A DNA stretch of 10,689 nucleotides from an uncultured bacterium. Its GTDB lineage: Bacteria > Hydrogenedentota > Hydrogenedentia > Hydrogenedentales > SLHB01. The number at the start of each line of letters is the position of its first letter. Position 1 is the stretch's first letter. The notes under the pieces were generated by a model. That model did no database searches. It had not been told where the DNA came from and worked only from the letters and a program-made list of their open reading frames with translations. Below, piece after piece: positions 7,126 through 10,689 of the stretch. The translations under genes and the position numbers were made by a program. Where the stretch lies: contig CALEZK010000509.1 in assembly GCA_937928585.1 (NCBI GenBank), positions 1 through 10,689 on the forward strand, given 5' to 3'.

Positions 7126-8052
7126 GTGAAACGAAAACTGTTGATCGCGTCGGTGGCGCTCCTCGTCCTCGTCTTGGCGGGCGTGGCGTGGCTGTATCAC
7201 AGCATTACCAACCGCGTGGAGGGGCAGTACTTCGATTCCAACGGCGTACGCATTCACTACACGGTAGAAGGTGAAGGCGAACCCGTGATCCTCGTGCACG
7301 GGTTCGCCGCAAATGCCGACGCAAATTGGCGCGTGCCCGGCGTCACCGAGAAGCTTGCCAAAGAGTTCAAGGTGATTGCGCTTGACCACCGCGGTCACGG
7401 TCTAAGCGACAAACCCCGCGACGCCGCGCAATACGGAGAAGAGATGTGTCGCGACATTGTGCGGCTAATGGATCATCTCAAGATTGAGAAAGCCCACGTA
7501 ATCGGTTACTCAATGGGTGGTTATATCACTTTGAAATTAATCACCATGTTTCCCGATCGCCTGTTAAGTGCCGCTCCCTGCGCGGCCGGTTGGGAAGAGG
7601 CTGGCGGCGTTGGCGACAAGCGCGAAGCGATTGCATCCGCGTTGGAAATAGACGGTGATTTTAGCGCGCTCTTCAAAGCCATATCGCCCCCGGGAAAGCT
7701 GCCGCCCCGCCGCGGAATCTTAAGTTTGAACTATATGCTGAGCCTCACAAACGATATTAAGGCACTCGCCGCCGCGATGCGTGGCATGAGCGGGCTTGTC
7801 GTAACCGAAGAACAGTTGCGCGCTAACAAAGTCCCTACACTGACGGTCATTGGCTCGGAAGATCCGCTGCGGACAGGCGTGGATCGCATGAATGGCGTGA
7901 TGGCGAATCAGGAAATCGTTTTCGTGGACGGCGGCGATCATATTACGACGCTGCCGCGCGCAGAGTTCATCAATACACTGCGCGCCTTCATCAAGAAGAA
8001 CAGCCCGTCCTCGGCACCTGCGTCACAGCAGCCGGAGAAATCGGCTGCGTGA
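7126..8052 (+). CDS. Alpha/beta hydrolase with N-terminal membrane anchor
   Basis: A 308-residue protein. Lys/Arg at 2-4 followed by a hydrophobic helix (LLIASVALLVLVLAGVAWLY, 5-24) forms an uncleaved anchor or signal segment, placing the enzyme outside the cytoplasmic membrane. The alpha/beta-hydrolase fold follows from about residue 35. It contains the oxyanion-hole motif VHGFAAN (57-63), ALDHRGHGLSDKP (85-97), the nucleophile elbow GYSMGG with Ser129, the acid in VIGSEDPL (Asp246) and the catalytic His272 in GGDHITT. All triad residues are present, so it is probably active as an esterase, lipase-like enzyme or amidase; the substrate cannot be deduced. The C-terminus is a low-complexity Ser/Ala/Pro/Gln tail. 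It lies 39 bp after the HEAT gene and 52 bp before the ceramidase-like gene, and is probably co-transcribed. Confidence 0.9.
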   Translation: MKRKLLIASVALLVLVLAGVAWLYHSITNRVEGQYFDSNGVRIHYTVEGEGEPVILVHGFAANADANWRVPGVTEKLAKEFKVIALDHRGHGLSDKPRDAAQYGEEMCRDIVRLMDHLKIEKAHVIGYSMGGYITLKLITMFPDRLLSAAPCAAGWEEAGGVGDKREAIASALEIDGDFSALFKAISPPGKLPPRRGILSLNYMLSLTNDIKALAAAMRGMSGLVVTEEQLRANKVPTLTVIGSEDPLRTGVDRMNGVMANQEIVFVDGGDHITTLPRAEFINTLRAFIKKNSPSSAPASQQPEKSAA

Positions 8053-8091
8053 TCTGTTCGTGCCAACGAAACCAATGAGCCGATTTGTACC

Positions 8092-8097
8092 AAGGAG
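8092..8097 (+). promoter_or_regulatory. Ribosome binding site choosing GTG 8105
   Basis: AAGGAG lies 7 nt before GTG 8105. That start places a standard signal peptide at the N-terminus, whereas the in-frame GTG at 8060 would add 15 residues in front of it and has no comparable site. Confidence 0.7.
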
Positions 8098-8104
8098 TCA
8101 CACA

Positions 8105-9478
8105 GTGAGGCAATCATTACGGTTCTTGGCAATGCGGGCCCTTCCATTCGTTATCGCGTTGGTGTCCGCCGAGGCGGACGGTGTGCGCGTCGCCACATTT
8201 CAGGCTGACGTTACGCCACCCATCGGTTCGCCGCTGTGCAGTGGCGCGGTTATGCCCGTGCGTGGCGTGGACGATCCCCTCACGGCTCGAGGAATCGTGA
8301 TTCTTCCGGAAGGTCAGGATCCCATCGTGTTATGCGCCGTGGACTACACCGGTATAGCGAATGAATCCTACGATCAATGGCGCATGGCGCTCTCGAAAGC
8401 CGCGAGAACGAATGTGAATCGCGTCGCGGTCCATTGCCTGCATCAGCACGATGCGCCCGAACTGGATCAAACGGCGGAAAACTTGCTCGCCGCGCACAAT
8501 ATGAGCGGCGTCCTCTTCAATGTCGCGTTTGCCGAAGAAGCGCTCACACGAACTGTTGCAGCGATGACAGAATCACTGCACGACCCAAAGCCGGTCACGC
8601 ATGTTGGTTTTGGTAAGGCGGAAGTAATCGACGTTGCGTCAAACAGGCGAGTACTTGGCCCGGACGGCAAAGTAAAGTGGATTCGATGGAGCGCGACGAA
8701 AGACCCGGAAGCCCGAGCACAGCCTGTAGGCACAATCGATCCGCTCGTGCGCGCGCTAAGTTTTTGGAATGAAGATGCGCCCGTCGCAGTGCTCACGTAT
8801 TACACGACGCATCCGCAAAGTTATTACGGTGCCGGTCAAGTCACATGGGACTTTCCCGGCATCGCCCGGCAGATCTCGGAGCGAACTGTCCCCGAAGCGG
8901 CGTGGATTCATTTCAATGGCGCAAGCGGCAACGTAACCGCCGGAAAATTCAACGATGGTAATCCCGTGAATCGATTGGCGCTGGCGCAGCGCTTGTCCGA
9001 AGGCATGAAGCAGGCATGGGAGACCACCACAAAGGCGCCGCTCAGCGCCGGAAACATCGTTTGGCGAACCGAAGATGTCATGTTGCCGCTCCGGGCCGAA
9101 ATATCCGAAGAACACGAACGCGCAATCCTCGCGGATGCGAACGCCGATCCTGGCCAGCGTCGGCGCGCCTCGAACGAACTCGCCTGGATTGAACGCTGCA
9201 AGGCGGGCAACAAGGTGGCGCTATCCATGTTGCGCGTAGGCGAAGTGTCTGTGCTGCACATGCCGGGTGAACTGTTTGTTGAGTATCAATTGGCCGCACA
9301 GGCAATGCGTCCTGCTTCTCCGGTTTGCATGGCAGCCTACGGCGAATATGGCATGGGCTATATCGGTCTTACCGAATCGTATCCTCAAGGAGGCTATGAA
9401 ACAGGATTGTATGTTTCGCGGACGGCTCCCGAGGTGGAACCTGTGCTGATGAACGCGATGCGGAAACTGTTGGAGTAG
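8105..9478 (+). CDS. Secreted neutral/alkaline ceramidase-like hydrolase
   Basis: A 457-residue protein with a signal peptide (basic MRQSLRFLAMR, hydrophobic ALPFVIALV, probable cleavage after SAEA at residue 24). The mature part matches the N-terminal catalytic domain of neutral/alkaline non-lysosomal ceramidase: FQADVTPPIG (32-41), RGIVI and VLCAVDYTG. The candidate zinc ligands are in place: HQHDAPE (His113, His115) where classical members have HTHSGP, His236 in TTHPQSYY, Glu389 in MPGELFVEY, and a Tyr in GEYGMGYIG (413-421). The NGASGNV segment (271-277) corresponds to the family's conserved Gly/Ser loop. At 457 residues it is shorter than full ceramidases of about 650 and lacks their C-terminal Ig-like domain. 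Many such truncated homologues occur in PVC-type bacteria, and activity on ceramide is not established for them. It could instead cleave other N-acyl or ester substrates. Confidence 0.88.
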   Translation: MRQSLRFLAMRALPFVIALVSAEADGVRVATFQADVTPPIGSPLCSGAVMPVRGVDDPLTARGIVILPEGQDPIVLCAVDYTGIANESYDQWRMALSKAARTNVNRVAVHCLHQHDAPELDQTAENLLAAHNMSGVLFNVAFAEEALTRTVAAMTESLHDPKPVTHVGFGKAEVIDVASNRRVLGPDGKVKWIRWSATKDPEARAQPVGTIDPLVRALSFWNEDAPVAVLTYYTTHPQSYYGAGQVTWDFPGIARQISERTVPEAAWIHFNGASGNVTAGKFNDGNPVNRLALAQRLSEGMKQAWETTTKAPLSAGNIVWRTEDVMLPLRAEISEEHERAILADANADPGQRRRASNELAWIERCKAGNKVALSMLRVGEVSVLHMPGELFVEYQLAAQAMRPASPVCMAAYGEYGMGYIGLTESYPQGGYETGLYVSRTAPEVEPVLMNAMRKLLE

Positions 9479-9498
9479 CCCGCGCCGAAAGTAAAAGC

Positions 9499-9557
9499 AG
9501 CGGAGTTCCTAGACTGCCGCTCGCGGGGGTTGTTGCGGCTGCCTTTGGAACTCCGCT
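9499..9557 (-). terminator. Convergent hairpin terminator between the ceramidase-like and PEP-CTERM genes
   Basis: AGCGGAGTTCC (9499-9509) pairs perfectly with GGAACTCCGCT (9547-9557), with an inner GCCGC / GCGGC stem at 9516-9520 and 9535-9539. On the minus strand the stem is followed by TTTTACTTTC, the U-rich tail expected of an intrinsic terminator for the PEP-CTERM gene. On the plus strand no T-run follows, but the hairpin starts 21 nt after the ceramidase-like stop codon and may also act on that side. Confidence 0.65.
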
Positions 9558-9574
9558 CCATCAGCCCGATTAAA

Positions 9575-9589
9575 TCGCGCGATGCGCGA
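9575..9589. other. Short perfect GC hairpin
   Basis: TCGCGC / GAT / GCGCGA is a 6-bp perfect stem with a 3-nt loop, 19 nt downstream of the PEP-CTERM stop codon on the minus strand, where it is followed by TTTAAT. It may be a first weak terminator or a 3'-end stabiliser ahead of the larger hairpin. Confidence 0.4.
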
Positions 9590-9608
9590 CCAAATCAGCA
9601 GAAGAACG

Positions 9609-10067
9609 TTATCGAGACGTCCGGCCGAAGCGGCCACGGAACGCCGCAAATGCTGCAAGGCCCAAGCCCATCAGCAATGCGGTCGACGGTTCCGGAACCA
9701 CCGTGCTCCGTTGAAAATCCCACGCCGCAAACGATTTGGCCTCCGGCGCGCGGACTCGTCCCATAATATCCATGTGATCCGTCTGCATTGACGTCACGTC
9801 TTTTTGCAATGCGGGCGGCACAGCTTCCTCGTTGTCGGCCCGATCTATAGAGGGGGCTTCCAACAATTTCTGCATCGCCTTGCTGTCTTCTACTGTGTAA
9901 TCACCGGTTGCGCCTGCCCCTTCGAATGAATTCTCCGAAGTCAACCCCGCAAACAACGGCTGCGTAACAATTACTGCGCGCCCAGCTTCTGCAAATGCGC
10001 CTGCTCCTGCGAACAAGGCCATCGCGACGCTAGTGCCGCAGCGAACTGCTACGGAAACCCCATACAT
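9609..10067 (-). CDS. PEP-CTERM sorting-domain protein of unknown function
   Basis: A 152-residue exported protein. An N-terminal signal peptide (hydrophobic segment about 11-26, probable cleavage near AFAEA) is followed by about 95 residues with no recognised domain, rich in acidic residues and containing several Met (SMQTDHMDIMG). The C-terminus is a textbook PEP-CTERM signal: VPEPS (124-128), a hydrophobic helix (TALLMGLGLAAFAAF) and a basic tail RGRFGRTSR. Such proteins are anchored, then cleaved by an exosortase (EpsH/XrtA family), and are linked to extracellular polysaccharide, biofilm or floc formation. No exosortase gene is in the window. ATG 10067 is preferred over the upstream in-frame TTG 10085 because AAGGAG (10077-10082 on the minus strand) lies 9 nt before it. 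A sigma54-type promoter lies about 145 bp upstream. Confidence 0.87.
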   Translation of the reverse strand: MYGVSVAVRCGTSVAMALFAGAGAFAEAGRAVIVTQPLFAGLTSENSFEGAGATGDYTVEDSKAMQKLLEAPSIDRADNEEAVPPALQKDVTSMQTDHMDIMGRVRAPEAKSFAAWDFQRSTVVPEPSTALLMGLGLAAFAAFRGRFGRTSR

Positions 10068-10076
10068 CTCAAACTT

Positions 10077-10082
10077 CTCCTT
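10077..10082 (-). promoter_or_regulatory. Ribosome binding site choosing ATG 10067
   Basis: AAGGAG on the minus strand lies 9 nt before ATG 10067 and inside the longer alternative frame that starts at TTG 10085. It therefore supports the shorter protein. Confidence 0.65.
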
Positions 10083-10176
10083 CAAACGACCACCTGCCTA
10101 CTCGAAAACGATGCCGACATCGCTGCTGCCTGCACGTACAAGATTCTAGAATTTCGCTGTTATCCCCTGGTGAACA

Positions 10177-10193
10177 ACCTGCGCACCGCAGGT
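10177..10193 (-). other. Perfect 7-bp hairpin at the 5' end of the PEP-CTERM leader
   Basis: ACCTGCG (10177-10183) pairs with CGCAGGT (10187-10193) around a 3-nt loop. If transcription starts about 12 nt after the sigma54 -12 element (near 10200), the hairpin spans roughly +8 to +24 of a leader of about 130 nt. Stable 5'-terminal hairpins commonly protect mRNA; an operator role is also possible. Confidence 0.5.
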
Positions 10194-10211
10194 CAGCCAC
10201 GACCAAATATA

Positions 10212-10227
10212 AGCAATAACCTTGCCA
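10212..10227 (-). promoter_or_regulatory. sigma54 (RpoN) -24/-12 promoter element upstream of the PEP-CTERM gene
   Basis: The minus strand reads TGGCAAGGTTATTGCT. Against the sigma54 consensus TGGCAYRNNNNTTGCW only the Y position differs, and the invariant GG and GC are exactly 10 nt apart. Transcription would start near 10200 toward the PEP-CTERM gene. PEP-CTERM genes in several bacteria are known to depend on RpoN with the PrsK/PrsR sensor-regulator pair, so both the location and the class of promoter fit. Confidence 0.72.
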
Positions 10228-10297
10228 ACCATAATAAATCTTCTACAACCCTAGTATCTCAAATGATTTAGGGGTAAAATTCACCGCAAACCGCAGA

Positions 10298-10470
10298 ATG
10301 AGTAATTTGGGAAAACCGACAATTCAGATAGACGTTACTCATGCCTGACAAAGATTTGAATGTCACGCCACACTGCACTTCGCGAACGGACAAGGAAAAC
10401 AGTAGACAGACCTGTCGTGCAAACTCATGATTCAGTAAATTCGCACCTGGCCACCTGGCTCGCTACTCAT
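10298..10470. promoter_or_regulatory. Four WACTCAT heptamers upstream of the sigma54 promoter
   Basis: TACTCAT occurs at 10336-10342 and 10464-10470, AACTCAT at 10422-10428, and the inverted copy ATGAGTA at 10298-10304. The first two sites form an 8-bp inverted repeat (ATGAGTAA, 10298-10305; TTACTCAT, 10335-10342) separated by 29 bp. They lie about 70-260 bp upstream of the sigma54 element, where activator sites for enhancer-binding proteins usually sit. The protein that would bind is unknown. Confidence 0.35.
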
Positions 10471-10559
10471 ACCGCCTGATCGCACGCATGTTGCAAAAAT
10501 CTTAATCTGTGTTCGTGAGCATACGATGTGGAAGTGGTGCATATGACACAAAATAAGTA

Positions 10560-10588
10560 GCCCCGGAACTCGTGGAGAGCTCCGGGGC
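10560..10588 (-). terminator. Intrinsic terminator of the right-edge minus-strand gene
   Basis: GCCCCGGA (10560-10567) pairs with TCCGGGGC (10581-10588). After one mismatch, three further pairs (CTC/GAG) close a 5-nt loop. On the minus strand the stem is followed by TACTTATTTTG, a U-rich tail. It lies 30 nt after the stop codon at 10619, as expected for that gene. Confidence 0.7.
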
Positions 10589-10618
10589 CAAGTGTCGGTT
10601 TTCGAAAGTGCGTGACCG

Positions 10619-10689
10619 CTATCTCGCGGAAGTTCCCGCTCCGATGGTCGTGGCCGATGCAGTCTGTTGATTGCCATTCACCCAGGACA
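10619..10689 (-). CDS. C-terminal end of an unidentified minus-strand protein, partial
   Basis: Reading leftward from the right edge, one frame gives 22 residues beginning SWVNGNQQTASATT and ending GTSAR before a TAG at 10619-10621. It is supported mainly by the well-placed intrinsic terminator 30 nt beyond the stop. The Thr/Ser/Ala/Gly-rich composition would suit an extracellular or surface protein, but no family can be assigned from so short a piece. Another minus-strand frame is open further, but it reads straight through the terminator and ends in low-quality sequence, so it is less likely. Confidence 0.45.
   Translation of the reverse strand, partial: SWVNGNQQTASATTIGAGTSAR

Larger units (their letters stand above)
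10068..10618. other. 551-bp non-coding region upstream of the PEP-CTERM gene
   Basis: This is a clearly more A/T-rich stretch between two minus-strand genes. From left to right it holds the PEP-CTERM ribosome binding site, small hairpins (CGATG/CATCG at 10109-10122; the perfect 10-mer palindrome ATTCTAGAAT at 10143-10152), the leader hairpin, the sigma54 element, four WACTCAT motifs and the terminator of the right-hand gene. No convincing coding frame was seen in it on either strand. Confidence 0.6.

Noticed and set aside
10143..10152. Perfect 10-bp palindrome ATTCTAGAAT as an operator
   Set aside because: Single short A/T-rich palindrome with no second copy; could easily be chance.
10432..10677. 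81-residue minus-strand frame at the right edge
   Set aside because: It reads through the intrinsic terminator hairpin and resembles no protein; the frame ending at 10619 fits the terminator better.

Overview
The window (10,689 bp, coding regions clearly GC-rich by eye) looks like a chromosomal segment from an environmental bacterium of the Planctomycetota / Verrucomicrobiota / Hydrogenedentota kind. This is inferred from family content, not from any marker gene. The supporting features are a long propeller-HEAT-cytochrome c protein of the type first described in Pirellula and Verrucomicrobium, a Tat-exported Gfo/Idh/MocA oxidoreductase, a secreted ceramidase-like protein, a PEP-CTERM protein and palindromic intergenic repeats.

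Layout. Positions 1-1086 (+) hold the C-terminal part of an N,N-dimethylformamidase large-subunit-like protein, open at the left edge. Positions 1087-1360 hold a composite intergenic repeat. Its core is a gapless 138-bp imperfect palindrome (1132-1269) that runs into the 5' end of the next reading frame. Positions 1108-4470 (+) encode the 1120-aa propeller-HEAT-cytochrome protein, whose true start is doubtful because the first 71 codons are repeat sequence. A good sigma70-type promoter (4555-4583) precedes a compact group: a small ABM-like protein (4643-4960), a Tat-signal Gfo/Idh/MocA oxidoreductase (5004-6347) and a HEAT-repeat protein (6361-7086). These are followed in the same direction by a membrane-anchored alpha/beta hydrolase (7126-8052) and a secreted neutral-ceramidase-like protein (8105-9478).

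Beyond a convergent hairpin (9499-9557) the strand switches. A short PEP-CTERM protein (9609-10067, -) is preceded by a near-consensus sigma54 element (10212-10227). Its presumed leader begins with a perfect 7-bp hairpin, and four copies of a WACTCAT heptamer lie 70-260 bp upstream. The right edge carries the last 22 codons of another minus-strand gene (10619-10689) with an intrinsic terminator.

How the genes fit together: most products are predicted to be exported or envelope-bound enzymes (oxidoreductase, hydrolases, cytochrome), consistent with breakdown of complex organic matter at the cell surface. No single pathway can be proved from the window. The best candidates for something under-described are the palindromic repeat element fused to a gene's 5' end, and the sigma54-controlled PEP-CTERM gene with its upstream motif array. 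No CRISPR array, tRNA, rRNA, transposase or phage gene was seen.
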